Assembly (NCBI GenBank): GCA_022432975.1
Contig: CM039503.1
Location: forward strand, 55,364,466 to 55,428,465
Length of the DNA stretch: 64,000 nt
DNA from: Begonia masoniana
Taxonomy: Eukaryota > Streptophyta > Magnoliopsida > Cucurbitales > Begoniaceae
Direction of reading: 5' to 3'
Positions 9,535 to 23,102 of the stretch are shown one piece after another. Every line of letters begins with the position of its first letter. Within the stretch, counting starts at the first letter, position 1. The notes under the pieces are model-generated. The model made no database searches and was not told the DNA's origin. It worked only from the letters and a program-made list of their open reading frames with translations. Made by a program: the position numbers and the translations under genes.

Positions 9535-12500
9535 ATGGAAAGAAGAGGAGGTTCGCTTGAAGAAACTCCTACATGGGCTGTTTCAGTGGTGGTTTTGGTG
9601 TTCTTCGTCACATCTTTCATCATCGATGCTTCACTTCACCATCTGTCCAAGGTAAATCTACCCGAATCTTAATCATCCCAATCTTGTCGAATGATAGGAG
9701 TTTTACATGAAAGATTTTACGTGGTTTTACCAGTTTCTTAGGAGAAAGAAGACGAAATCTCTCGGAAGGGCTTTGAAGAAGATAAAAACAGGTTCCTGAA
9801 TTTTCATTTTAAGACCTTCGAAACTTGCAGGATTGAACGTTAATGTCCTTTTCTTCATCTTCATCTTCTTTTTCTTCATTTTCAACTGGGACTGTTGCAG
9901 AAATGATGAATTTGGGTATGGTGTCGCTCCTTCTTACAGTAACAGAAGTACCCATCTCCAATATCTGTATTTCAGAAGCCATGGCCAGCTCGTTTCTTCC
10001 CTGCGAGGACTCCATGAACTCCATACAAACAGCCGTTGCAGAAATCGATCCATCACAATCTAACCAACCACTTTCTGCAAATCCACAGGAAGATTACTGT
10101 CAGTCCAAGGTACAATAATGCAGCAAAAATAGCACAGAAAACAATCAAGGCCATTTATCTTCAAGATCATCTTAATTTAGGGTAGTCTATAATTCTAGGG
10201 AATGGTAGCTCTAGCTTCGAGGGAAGGAGTTTTACAGCTAAACATCTTCATCTCTGTGTTGGCTGTGTTCCACGTATTGTACTGTATATTCACCATGTTT
10301 CTCGGGAAGGCCACGGTATGGTTCTGAAACTAGGGATTATTTAATGTAGTTTCGACTTTCGAGAGAATAAAAGCAAAAAGTTTTCAACAGATGACAAAAT
10401 GGAAATCGTGGGAGGAAGAAACTAAAGCTCTAGACTACCAGATGGCCAACGGTACTAATTATTGACATAGATGGCTAAAAATAGTCAGATAAGATCATTT
10501 AATGCATTTTGAAAATCTGTACAGATCCAAGAAAGTTTCGTCTTACTCGTCAAACATCTTTTGGGAAGCGCCACCTCAAGTTCTGTGCTAGTCATCCTCT
10601 CATGGTTTGGCCAGTAAGTCCTAGTAAACTAACCCTAGATTCAGCTTTTCATGAACCAAAGTAATTCTCTCTCTACAACTTGGCGGGTTTTCAGGCTTGT
10701 CTTCTCCGGCAATTCCGCGGCTCCGTTTCGAAAGCTGACTATTTCACACTCCGAAATGGGTTCATTGCGGTGAGCGAAATCATATACTCACAATTTATAA
10801 CTCCAACCATTTGTTCAATGCTGAATTGCTTTACAGGCTAATATATCAGAAGGCATAGATTTCGACTTCCAGAGATTTCTCGCGAGAGCTTATGACGATG
10901 ACTTCGAACGGGTCGTTCAAATGAGGTAACTCTCATTTGGTTCGGACTGGACCAAGCAATAAGTATGGTCTCTTGTTTTAACTGAGAATTTTACCTTCAA
11001 TCTGCAGATTTTGGACTTGGATCTTCTCCATGCTTTTTATATTTTTCAATGCTCATGGTAAAAACAAAACTTTTTAAAGATCGGGGTTTTGCTTGATTAG
11101 CAATACCCATTTCCCAATTTGGATTTCAACAAACTTCTTTTAATCCCACCTTGTTTAAATGCAGAGTTTCACAACTACTATTGGCTACCTTTTATACCTC
11201 TACTGGTATGGTCCAAAATCCAAGCTTTTTATCTATCTTCTGCAGAGACTGCAATTTCTACTGTTGTTTCACTGATTTTCTGTCTCTTGCTTCTCACTAA
11301 AGCTTCTTCTGATTGTGGGGACGAAGCTTGAAGTTATTATAACCAAAATGTGCGTTGAGAGTAGCCAAAAGGGCCCGGTTATTCGAGGAACTTTCCTGGT
11401 GAATCCGAGCAATGAGTTTTTTTGGTTTGGCAGGCCAGATTGGCTTCTCCATCTTCTTCAGTTCATCCTAATCCAGGTAGAGCAAGATAAAAATGCAAAC
11501 AATCTTAGTTTTTTCCCACATGAAAATCAAATAGGTTCAATGTAGAAAAAATGTGCATAAATATGGTGGGACAACTTGGAATAGATTTGCCATTGCTTAC
11601 GGTCATTTTAAGTATGGTAGAGTGCGAATTAGCCCTTAAACAAAAGGGTAAAAAACAAGTACATCCTTAAACTTTTACCTAAAACAAATGACTATTTTAA
11701 ACTTAGGAGTGTTAACAATGAACTTCCCGTCATTAAAAAAAAATCACGTTTTGTCACATAATATTCTCTTGCTAGGTGTTTTCTAGAGATAAACACCGTG
11801 CGATAGAACAAATTTGAAGATTATCGTTATTTCCAGACAGAAATAACGTGGAAGACTCAATGCCTAAAATTGCCAAAACTGTTGTATCAGAAATTGTTTC
11901 TCTCGGCAAATCACCAATACAGAAGATCATCTAACAAAAACGCAACTTTTTTATGAAAATTTAATGATGAAAATTTAATTGCTACTACCTCTGAGTTCAC
12001 GAGATTATTTACTTAAAAATAAAGTTTAGGCACTTCACCTATGAGTTTAAGAACTAAAATGCATTTTACCCTTTTTAAGCATTTACTAATCTTTATCGTT
12101 CATAAAGTATCAGTAAAGTTTCTGATTTGATTGCAGAACTCGTTTCAGCTGGCGTTTTTCACCTGGAGTTGGGTAGGTAACAATACATGGTATAAGTTCA
12201 AGAAATAATAAATCTACCTGCACATGATTAGCTAATGCATTGGCGATAACAGTATGAGTTTGGTCTAAGATCGTGCTTCAATCGGAAAACAGAGGAGATT
12301 GCTATAAAGATTGCGATGGGAATAGTTGTGCAGCTCCTCTGCGGTTATGTAACGCTGCCTCTTTATGCGCTTGTAACCCAGGTAGAACGTGCCCTCTACC
12401 TATTTGTGTTTTTGCCCGAATGAAATCACTTGAAATGATCTCGCGAAAGCTGTATAATCGACTGCATTCACTCTGCTGCAGATGGGCTCAGGCATGAAGA

Positions 12501-12931
12501 AAACAGTATTCACAGACAACGTAGTCGGAGGACTGAAAGATTGGAGAAAAAGAGCAAGATTAAGCATCATTTCCAGGAATGAATCCGTTTTAACCAGACA
12601 AAACTCTTTCACTTCTTTGATTTCCCCCAGAAATGGCGATCAAGCAACAATTGAAAATGCAAATGAAAATGAGATTGAAATTGTGCCTCCATTATCACCG
12701 ACGACGATCAGTTCCGCCCAGGAGATCTCAGTTGAAGAAGAAGCGAGTGAAAACAACCGCCGACTACCCCTCGAAGCCACGGCGAATGCGAATACTAAAA
12801 TTGTGGAAAATTCAGGGATAGGCGATGGAGAAATATCGTTCGGTAGCAGCTGGAAGAAAATGGAGAGCCAACGGATTCGAGAAATAGCGTCAGTATGTGC
12901 ATATGAAGAAAACGTCTCCCGGTACGCATAG
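9535..12931 (+). CDS. MLO: MLO-like seven-transmembrane protein
   Basis: Plasma-membrane protein of the plant MLO family, which modulates calcium-linked defence, root or pollen-tube responses depending on clade. The frame joins 14 exons, all with GT..AG junctions: 9535-9651, 9734-9791, 9901-10109, 10199-10315, 10391-10451, 10525-10613, 10695-10769, 10837-10925, 11008-11057, 11165-11205, 11303-11476, 12137-12172, 12253-12381 and 12482-12931, giving 564 aa without a stop. Start ATG 9535 gives [20 protein letters not shown], the normal MLO N-terminus. Other landmarks are [30 protein letters not shown] (extracellular Cys), [29 protein letters not shown] and [15 protein letters not shown]. The calmodulin-binding helix follows (about residues 420-445, [16 protein letters not shown]) with its conserved Trp at about 436. 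The C-tail is acidic and low in complexity. Length is normal for MLO. The clade was not assigned. Confidence 0.93.
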
Positions 12932-15900
12932 TTACCATCATGTAATTACGATGATCTTACTTAATTAAATAAATATAATTCATATTTATTTAATAAAACT
13001 ATTTACTTTAATAAATATGCTAAATTAGACATTTATATTCTTAGGATTAAACGGTCTAACCCAACATGCTTTAAAACGAATAATAATACGAAAACTAAGA
13101 ACACACAGAGTTCACTCTCAATGCGAGAGCTACATCCACTTGCCGCTATCAGATTTCACTAAGATAAAAGAAGAAACGAGTTACAATCTTGTCTCTATCT
13201 CTCACGGTCTCCCATACAATAATATTAGTCTTAAAAATATAGATTTGACTTCAACGTTGGCTCCGCTAATTGATCTAGTAGAGAACAGTGAAAATGAAAA
13301 TTCTCGTTTTGAAAATTGGCGTGTTACAAAATTAGTCGTTTTCATTAGTATATTTTTACGCTTTTTTTGCGGGGTTTAATTTATTTATGTATAAAAGTTA
13401 ATAAATGTTTTAAAATCAAAGTGGGCGACCAAAATCTTTAAGTAATCACATTTCGTGAAAGTAACTCAATTATTTATTTTAAATTAATCAACGGTGATTA
13501 GAGAGCAGATGGTCAACTATTGGACCTTTCGGTATCATAGCCCCCACAATACGTGAAACACGTGTCAAAGCCCAAAATGAGTAATTTATGACAACACAAA
13601 TGCCACGTCATAGTGTCTATGGACTCACAAGTTTAGATGCTCTACAAACCCTAATTCTATCTTAATTCATCAAATCACTAGCCTATTAAGGGCTACTTGG
13701 GAATTGCTCGTGGAAGTTCTAAACGTGATTATTTAGCAATTTTTGACTAATTTTGTATTTGGTAATTGAAATTTCTTTTTAAATTTAAATAAATTCTTGT
13801 TTATTTGAGAATTTTTTATCTTTCACGAAATATGAATTTTTGGATTTAATAAATATATTCATGTATTTTAACGTAATTTAATATTTTAAGAACAATTAAG
13901 TATCATGATTTACCAAACACTTGTTATCGAGCGGGTGATCTTCATCAACTTAAAGCTATACTTTTCTTAGATCAGGCTTTCTCGAGATTCTTGGTTATGT
14001 GAAAATAGTTCGATCGGTTGAATGATCGAGGCCCGAATCCAGCCTCCCTAATTTTTTCCGGAGGTAGTGATGCAGTTGTGTGCAATTGCTAGTGATTATT
14101 AAATTGATAGAAATCAAATTAAGATGGAGTTAAGTACCAGCTAATGTCTGAGTAACGGTCAAGATTTGAGTTTAGTCTTAATCACTACCTCATTTGATCT
14201 GAAACGTCCGTTTCTAATGGATCGGATGAAGTACTTTGGTTGAATGCAAAGAAGGGTAAGATCCGATCCGTTTTCTTTAAAGAGAAGAGCCGGATCTTTC
14301 TGTAAAGGCAAATATTCGCCAACTTTTGATAAGCTTAGTCATGTGGGTTTCTGGATTGGATTCCTCAACCCTAATTTCATCTTATTTTATTCACACAGTA
14401 AATAAAACCCAGCTAGATTACCTTCTTAATGTGTACATGGAATTTTCTATGATGTAACCAGAGTTTTCTCGGATTCATTTTCTTCGTAAAATAATGTTAG
14501 ATACAGTGTGACCTAAATTCTATCCGAGTTAAGCCAGTTAACCACACGTTGAAAATTTGATTAGAATTTTGTTTTATTTATAAATTCATATAAGCTAGAA
14601 AAACAAAATTCACGGTTGCATTTCGATCTTCATAATAGATTTGTTCCTCTACCCATGATTTTTTTTAAAAAAATTTTCACGTAAATATGATAACCCACGT
14701 TATATTTTCTTTTTTCAGCCATTGTTATATTTCTAGCTATTAAAAGAACAAACCAAGAAAACAAACATACCCTCGGTGACAACACTTTGCTTTTCCCTAC
14801 GTACTTTCCATGCGTTGTTCAATTTCATACCCACATGAGTTCTAGAGAGAGAGAGATGGAGAGAGAGAGAGAGAGGAATCTTATACTCGATGAGAGAAGG
14901 CAATGAAAGGTGAAGGCATTGATTGGATCAAGCGTTGGAGAAGGAGAGAATATTCTAGGTTCACCAGAGTTCAACAGCAAAACTCCAAGACGTTTATAAT
15001 AAACAAAACTAGAAAAGCAGACATGATTAGATTATGATTATAGGCTAAACATAATCTTAAGATTTGCAGGGAAAAGTCAGCTCACAATGAGACGACTACT
15101 CTCCCTTCCAAAAATTCACTGCTTTTTTGTCAGCTCCCTGTCTTCTAACTTTTTATTCACTCAAATTAAACTAACCATTAAAAATAATAATAATATTTTT
15201 ATAAACTTCGTGACATGACCATGCTAGTCAACATTTGTAGGTAAAAAATAATTGACAATCAATTACAATCTAACACATCAACATGTCATTGAGATATATC
15301 GACATGAAACATGGTAATGTTAATCTTTTTTGGCTCATACTTGGGTTTACCTCACGTTAGACAGTTGGACACGTGCATTCACGCACTTGCATAGTAGATG
15401 TTTTTCTTATTCTTAATAATAACTTTTTTTTTAATGAATTACAATCTTTTATGTTAGATAGCTAAATCTTCTTTGGGATATGCCTTCCACTGTTCTAAGT
15501 TTCAAAACTCCGAGAGAGAGAGAGAGAGTGAGAGAGCGAGAGAGAGGGAGAGAGAGGAGAGAAAGAGAGGCAGTCAAATTATGGGATAATCATTTCAAAT
15601 GGAATAAGCTTTTCTTCCCAACACTGGTTATTATCATATGTGTCATCATTAACCTGTGTTCCCCAACCTTAGTTTACTTCTCACCGCCTCCCCCAGCATT
15701 TTATTTATTAGGTTAGATTCAATTTGAAAAGTATGAATTTAATTTGAAATAATTCTTAAACTAAAAATTTTAATAACTAAAACTTCAATCTATAAAAAAT
15801 AAAATGTATCATATCAAATTTTGGCAGAGACCGATCTAAATTGATCCAAAATTGTAACAAATCAATTTAGATCGGCCCTCCGATCTCTATGTAATTGAGA

Positions 15901-16109
15901 ACAGGGTGATCGGCCTCCCGTCAGGATTTAATTTGTTACATTTAGATAGTTTAAGATTTTAGTTGTTAAAATTTTTAATTTAAAGGTTATTTTAAATTAA
16001 AATCATTCTTTGAAATTCAAATGATTTTAACCGTTAATTATTCTGTTCCTTCCATAAAGTAGAAAATAAAAAATTAGTATTCCACAGTATGAGAGATAGA
16101 GAGAGAAAC

Positions 16110-16111
<2 letters not shown>
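12932..16111. other. Intergenic between MLO and IDD genes
   Basis: 3.2 kb of AT-rich spacer with GA-rich microsatellites at about 14846-14873 and 15512-15570 and a degraded copia LTR near 14492-14735. The frame at 13140-13379 has no recognisable motif and is treated as chance. Confidence 0.55.
14492..14735 (+). mobile_element. Degraded copia LTR relic
   Basis: Keeps the order of landmarks of the LTR family at 3820, 6651, 41068 and 63742: GTTAGATACAGTGTGACC at the left, TTTGTTCCTCTACCCATGAT and CACGTAAATAT at the right. Large parts have diverged, and no primer site or target duplication was found. Confidence 0.5.

Positions 16112-16178
<67 letters not shown>
16112..16178. repeat. (AG)n microsatellite upstream of IDD gene
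   Basis: An uninterrupted 67-bp AG repeat with an imperfect GA-rich part just before it (16091-16106), ending about 160 bp upstream of the IDD start codon. It is likely to be length-variable. Confidence 0.9.
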
Positions 16179-16180
<2 letters not shown>

Positions 16181-16340
16181 CTTGGAATATAAACATGTAT
16201 TTTAACATCCAAATTGATCTAAGTAGTGGGGACGTCTCCAAATAGTATATCCATCACTTTCTTAGGCGTGCATATAGCCATATACTTTCTTTTCATCTGT
16301 GCAAGGTTTGAGTTAAACCCAGAAGAAAAGCCTTTAGACG

Positions 16341-18085
16341 ATGGAAAACATGGCCGATGAACAGCCAATTCCAAACACTTTTCTCCATAACACCTTACTC
16401 GAATCCAACCTTCCTCCTATGAAGAAGAAAAGAAACCTCCCTGGAACACCAGGCAACTTTCCTTTCTCTCTCTGCTCTAACTTCTCTATCTACAACATCT
16501 TTCTTCTCTTTATAATCATATAGGTTTTTCTATTTTAATAGATCCAGAAGCAGAAGTGATAGCTTTATCGCCGAAGACTCTAATGGCGACCAACAGATTC
16601 GTGTGTGAAATATGCGGGAAGGGTTTTCAGAGAGATCAAAACCTTCAACTCCATAGGAGAGGACATAATCTACCATGGAAGCTTAAGCAGAGAAGCGGCA
16701 CAGAGGTGAGAAAGAGAGTTTACGTCTGCCCAGAAAAGAACTGCGTGCATCATCACCCATCCAGGGCTCTTGGTGACCTAACTGGAATCAAAAAGCACTT
16801 CTGCAGAAAACATGGGGAGAAGAAATGGAAGTGCGAGAAATGCTCTAAACGATACGCTGTTCAGTCGGACTGGAAAGCTCACTCGAAAACCTGTGGAACT
16901 CGAGAGTATAAGTGCGACTGTGGAACTATATTTTCACGGTAATTAATTTTTGGTTGGTCGATTTTTACGTTTGATCAAGCATCAACTGTTCTTGGTTCAA
17001 AAACATTCTTTATTTATTTATTTTTTGTTGGAATGATTGATTCCCTTAAAGGGTCTTACAAATCATGTGGAAAGGTCAAAAAGAAGAAGAAATTTTGCAA
17101 TAATCGCTCGTAGATAATTTTTTTTCTCATCAACAAACTCAGTTTTGACAGATATATGCATTTATACAATATGAATTTTCATTTTAATAGTGTCTTATTA
17201 GGTCAATTGCAGCCTCTCTCAATTATTATTTGTGCAAACAGGAGAGACAGTTTCATCACTCACAGAGCTTTCTGTGACGCACTAGCAGAAGAAACAGCTC
17301 GAGTGAATGATATTGGCAATAGAAATGGAAACTACAACTTCATTGGATCATCACTAGGTCCAAGCATGGCTCAGTATTTCTCTTCCATTTTCAAACCAAG
17401 CCCTATCAATGGAGAAACGATAGACCAAACAACAAGATCAGAAAACTCCCAGTTGACAATCAGCAATCGATCTCAATCAATGGAGGTCAACTATAAAAAC
17501 CACAATAATCACGATCAAGTTCATCAACATGGGTTCCTCAGTTCAGGCTCAATTTTCAGTTATCCTCTACCGTCTGATTATCAGTCAAACTGGATTCTTG
17601 GATCTAAGTTTTCATCGGAAAAGGCTCTGAATGAAGAGCTAACCAGTACCTCTGTTCCATTTGATAGTATAACAGAAGGAGGAGCTCAGCTAGTTAGCGT
17701 ATCTTCCTTATTCAGTCAAGATCATCAATCTCATTGTAGAAGTACTCTTCAAGCTAATATGTCTGCCACTGCTTTGCTGCAAAAAGCTGCTGAAATTGGA
17801 GCAACTTCCAGCAACCCATTATTGACTGGGTTAAAGAGCAGTGAAAGTTCAGTTCAAGAAGGGAGCAGAATCAGTGGATTTTATGGTTCAACTTACTCCA
17901 TAGCCAGTAGTTTTGAAGGAAAAGATATGGAGGACCCATCAGGAAATCTGGTGCTGAATTATCCTGCCAAACGCAGAGCAATTCAGATCGAAGAGAGTCC
18001 AAAAGGAGGAGGACAAACTAGAGATTTTCTTGGCGTTGGCGTACAAACCCTCTGCCGCCCTTCATCAATCAATCGATGGATTTGA
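16341..18085 (+). CDS. IDD: INDETERMINATE DOMAIN (IDD) C2H2 zinc-finger transcription factor
   Basis: Nuclear DNA-binding factor of the IDD/BIRD family, whose members pair with GRAS proteins such as SHR, SCR or DELLAs. Exons 16341-16452, 16542-16938 and 17242-18085 join to 450 aa. N-terminal part: KKKRNLPGTP followed by DPEAEVIALSPKTLMATNRF, the family's entry to the ID domain. Four fingers follow in order: C2H2 (CEIC..H..H, from residue 59), C2H2 (CPEKNCVHHHPSRALGD), then two C2HC fingers (CEKCSKRYAVQSDWKAHSKTC and the CDCG..H..C finger split by the last intron). The C-terminal half carries the conserved SATALLQKAAEIGAT and TRDFLGVG motifs. The first intron has a GC donor (CCAG/GCAACT) and a standard AG acceptor, and no nearby GT donor keeps the conserved frame. 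Subclade not assigned. Confidence 0.94.
16453..16541 (+). other. GC-AG intron of the IDD gene
   Basis: Intron 1 begins GCAACT and ends TTTAATAG. Joining its flanks restores LPGTP-DPEAEV, the conserved IDD sequence, so this non-canonical donor is very likely used. GC donors make up a small minority of plant introns. Confidence 0.85.
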
Positions 18086-19560
18086 TTTTTCAACCAACAA
18101 ACAAAAGAAAAAAAGAAAACGTTTCCTTTTGTTTTTTATTTTCTTTAAAGAAAGAAAAGTTTAAAAAATAGAGTTGAGTGCAGTTGGAGAAGGTGAAACA
18201 TGCATGAATTTGAGAACTTCTACTCCATGAAAAGGTGATAAGCATTATTTGAAACTTGAAGAGTGACCAAAAGATCGTGTATTGGATCATATAATATTGG
18301 AGTTACACAAAACAACAAAAGAGAGCCTAAATTAATCAACGAAGAAGAGAAGAATACACAGTCTAAAGTCCTAATCTTTAAGTGGGTAGAGAATTTCTTG
18401 GTATCAAAGCTAAAGGACTACGCAAAGTGGGAATCCATGCATATTCAGAAGAACAAGAAAGCTGAACCCTTTTGAAAATGGTGGCTTTTGATTTTTATAA
18501 AAGAGGAGGTTATGTAAAAGGTGGGAATAATCCCCTTTTAGACTCCATTATTGCAGGGTTTCTTCTGGTTTATTGTTGCCACGTCGATCAAAAAACAGAA
18601 ATATTTGAAGCTGCTAAAGCGTAGGTTAAAATAAGAAATGATGTATGTTCTATTCAAACTGATTAGTGAAATATTTTATGAAATAATTATTAAATTAATT
18701 TATTTATCAATAAAATAAGCTCAGTATGTTTCAGCAAGCTCGAATGCACTTGGTCATGCTTTGGTAGCTTCAAAGATTACCCTCTAATCAACATTATTCA
18801 AATGCTAATTGTGATTACATTTCTCTGAGCAAAGATCAATGCTAATTGTCATTAGTCGCTCATCTAAAAGAACGAAAATCCGACCGTTCAACCCTGGTTT
18901 ATCTGATGGTTCTTACTGTCTTTCAGCAGCTCTTTCGATTGAATTTTGAAAAAGGGTCTTCAAAATAGTTGGACGCTGGGCATGCAAAAAGAAAAAGAAG
19001 AAAGAAAGTAAAAGAAACCCTAGTTTTTTATCTGGTCTTTCTTTTACTGACATGAGTCATCGAGGGGTAATTGTGATTACAGGTAATCAACTTTTACCTT
19101 CGTAAAGATGTGCAGGAAAAGCAATCCATGGCTCTACAAAATTTCTCTGGTATAAAGCATTAAGATCCATCGAGAATTGTTGAAAATAAACTTAATTCTA
19201 GAAATGTTTTTGAAAATAAACTTAATTAGTTGTGTTTTTTAATAAAGTTTATAAATTTTCAAAGAGTTACTTAGAAAGTTCTATTCATGTATGTGTAGGT
19301 ACATTAGTACATGCACTTGGTAGATTCATTATGTATTAATACATGTATATGGTTAATTAGGTGGTTCATGTATGATGTTAGACATGTACTTAGAATTCTA
19401 TAAATTATGTGTGTCTTGGTTTAAAAAAGTTGCCTTCAGAGGTGTACCAAAGCACCAAAATGCAAGATTCAAGTTAATTGATTTTGTGGTCTCCCTCTTC
19501 GTTATTTTTTCTTTTCCAAAATCCATCTTCTTCGTTCCAATAAATTGATATCAGAGCATA
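18086..19560. other. Intergenic after IDD; relic LTR at its end
   Basis: Begins with the IDD 3' region, then AT-rich spacer. At 19180-19560 phrases such as AAAATAAACTTAATT and a primer-site-like TTGATATCAGAGCAT (about 19546) suggest a decayed copia LTR; a related stretch lies near 25965-26100. No gene seen. Confidence 0.45.
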
Positions 19561-19576
19561 TTTTCATATGTGGCTC

Positions 19577-19970
19577 AAATCGGCCTTATTTCCTACGAGC
19601 ATGATCACAATGTTGGCCTTGGAGTGATCTCTTAGCTCCTTTAGCCATCTTTCGACATTTTCAAATGTAACATGTCTTGTGACATCTTAGACAAGCAATG
19701 CACCGACTGCGCCCATGTAGGATGCGCTTGTTATTGCACGGAATCTACAGGCAGCCCATAAAACACAGAAATATGACTCAGTTCTGTTGTTTTATTGGAG
19801 TTTCATGCAAGTTTAGCCATCAGAGAATCAGCAGAAATATCTTGAGATGAAAGGTTGCTGATGGAAGATCATATGCTAAGCAGATAATGTAGAAGTAAAA
19901 GAGAAAATGGGGTACCGTTCTTGGCCGGCTGTGTCCCAAATCGGCGCCTTGAATGTTCTTCAAAAGCTTT
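19577..19970 (-). pseudogene. Rab GTPase (RABA/Rab11-like) gene fragment
   Basis: Two minus-strand exon pieces with the intron still between them. The upstream piece ends at 19916 (FKAPIWDTAGQER) and the downstream piece runs from 19744 to about 19577 (RFRAITSASYMGAVGALLV, then [20 protein letters not shown] and [12 protein letters not shown]). These are the switch II (WDTAGQE), alpha-2 and NKxD guanine-binding parts of Rab11-type small GTPases. A TAA replaces the usual Tyr in LLVYDVT. The P-loop exon and the C-terminal hypervariable tail with its prenylation Cys are absent. The retained intron shows it came from a genomic copy, not from an mRNA. The left end abuts the primer-site-like LTR relic. 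Confidence 0.85.
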
Positions 19971-21272
19971 CTTATTCTAAATTGTACGACATATATATTT
20001 AATGTTCTTCTAATTACATGAAATTTTCTATCAAATTCGATTATGATGTATGGTCTTTTATGAAATTTCATCATGTAATCTTGGGGAAAGGTTCAAGATG
20101 GAAGCAAGACAGACTGCATGCATCGCTATAAAATAAGAGCATGCTCTCTAATTGAGGTCAGTTATGCATGTCATTATCCTATCCATTGGTGTAGCTATGC
20201 CATTGATATGCTGTTATTGCAAAAAGAAATTTAGAGAGACAAAGAGAGAGAGAGAGGAGAGAGAAGGAAAAGAGAGAGAGTAACTCAGAACTATAGCACC
20301 AGGGACTATGAAGGCAAGGCAGACCGCAACCAGAATTCTGTCATGTTGCTTGGAAACTAAAACATTTTCCTATTTTTTTTTCGGTACTTTCTATAGAGTT
20401 TTCCAGTGCTCCAAATACAATATTATTTGTTTTATTCTTGGAGTCAGCAAAAAACACGTTATACTAGATAAGAAGATGAACTCTACTGATAAACCATTCA
20501 ATTTTCACTATTCCAAGCAATGTGAAATTGTGAGTCTCACTCATATAAGATAGGCTTTCACAATCAACAAAATTTTAAGATGTCATTGTCTTTAAAAGAC
20601 GAGTTGCCACACTTTCACCGAATCTCACCTTCACCCGATCTCACCTTCTGAAATTATAATGACACTAGTGATCAGCCTCACAAATGAAGCAGACAGGTCA
20701 GATTGGACCATATGAACCAGGTCTAGGTCTAGGCCTAGTTCTAGTCTAGGTGACACATTCATTGATATGTTGTATTGAATTTGTTCATGAGCTTGTTCTC
20801 TTGATCTTGCCATTCAAGTAAATTTATTGTTTTTGATATCTTGAGATATACTTCTAAAGATTAGAAATATTGCATTTGTAAATTTAATCTCGTGTACGTT
20901 ACAGTGATAAATAAATAGCCATTGATTTATTGTTCAATGTGTGACAAGTCATTTTTAAATAAGACGAGGAGTAAGTATACTGTTAATCAGTGACCATACT
21001 AATAAAATTTAACATTTTTTTAATGAAATTTGGAGGTTAACCTTGTCGTGCTCAAAATTTTCAGGATGGAATAGTCATAAAAAGTGACTGTTTTGAGGAA
21101 TGAAAGGTAAACACAGAATGATAAATTTATTCTCAAAAGTTGGAACAAACGTTTACACAATTAGGAAAAATGACATAAAATAAGAGATTATTGATCATTT
21201 ATTATAACTAATACATGATAAATCCAAAGCTAAAGTTCCTTTAAAGGAGAACTATTTTTACTGCAGCAAATC
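19971..21272. other. Intergenic, no gene seen
   Basis: AT-rich spacer with a GA-rich patch at 20237-20280 and a CTAGGTCTAGGCCTAG-type short repeat near 20720-20750. The frames here lack recognisable motifs. Confidence 0.5.
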
Positions 21273-21787
21273 TCAATCTCTTTTGCATTGCTGGTAGCAA
21301 GAAGTGACATGATCGTCCATCATGTTTGCATCTGCATTTTCAAAAAAGAAAAGTAAAAAAAAAAAAAAAAACACACAAATATACATAGCATATAGATATA
21401 AAGATCTAAAACTATAAATAAATATATAACAACGTATATACCATAACGAAGACTGTTTGTAGAAGATTGAGCACAATCCATTGTACAATTAATTTCGTAA
21501 AGAGAGTCGGAAGAGCCTTCACCGCATCTGGCAAGACAGATGCCCAAGCAAACCGCTTTGAGAAAAGATGGCTTTCCTATGCATGACAATACACACTCAG
21601 CGGCACAGAGTTTTTTGGATTGCTTTTCCTGATCAACATCCGGAGATGATGGTGCAGGTGAAGGACAAGGCGATTGTGAAGAGTAGGGGTGTAGTTCATG
21701 ATTGGAGTCTATTTCATTGGAATTTTCAAGGGTTGTGGCCTCCACCATGACAAGGAGGAGGAGAAACATTTTCACCATAGCCATCAT
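21273..21787 (-). CDS. Thionin-like secreted Cys-rich peptide, copy A
   Basis: Two exons (21442-21787 and 21273-21331, GT..AG) give 134 aa. Translation should start at the ATG ATG pair at 21787, because the upstream in-frame codons begin with GTG. Order: hydrophobic signal peptide (MMAMVKMFLLLLVMVEATT), variable Ser/Pro-rich linker with one extra Cys, then Cys clusters CAAECVLSC, CLGICLARC, CTMDC and, in exon 2, CYQQC. The spacing CxxxCxxxC twice, then CxxxCAxS and a final CxxxC matches plant thionin-like proteins, although the third Cys of the later clusters is missing. Probably secreted, with disulphide bonds; an antimicrobial or signalling role is inferred from the family only. TATA box on the minus strand at 21868-21875, about 80 bp upstream. 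Confidence 0.82.
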
Positions 21788-22290
21788 CTTTGGAGCTCTC
21801 ACACCTGCAAATTTAATCTTTTATGTTTGACTTGTGTATGATCTCTGAACTGTGCGAGGAATAGTGTTTATATAACCATGAAGGTAAGCTAATTTTGGTG
21901 CATTTACTTATTTTAGGTACAAATTAACCTTGAATAACACAAACAACTTGAGAATATTTATTAATATAAAATTGACAGATTTTACAATAAAAATATGCAA
22001 TAAATAGGAAAAAAAGCTCTCATATTACTGCCCATTTTGATGCAGTCGGTTCATAATTGAGAAGTATAGATCTTTATTTTTGCAATCTGTTCTGTAGATT
22101 ATCTAATAAATATCTTCTGCCATTTATTATCTCATAGAATGATGGTAAAATCCAGAACCCTTACCTAAAATAAGTAACTCCACCCAAATTAGCTTGTCTT
22201 CAAAGTTATATAAACTCTACTTCTCGTAGAGTTCAGTGATCATACAGAACACAAATATAAAAGATTAGATTTGCAGTCTAAACTTTGAAG

Positions 22291-23102
<812 letters not shown>

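Noticed and set aside
13140..13379. 79-residue frame between MLO and IDD
   Set aside because: No signal, domain or splice partner; AT-rich spacer.
14010..14050. Possible tRNA-like text (GGCCCGAATCCAG)
   Set aside because: No acceptor stem, anticodon arm or D-loop pattern could be formed around it.
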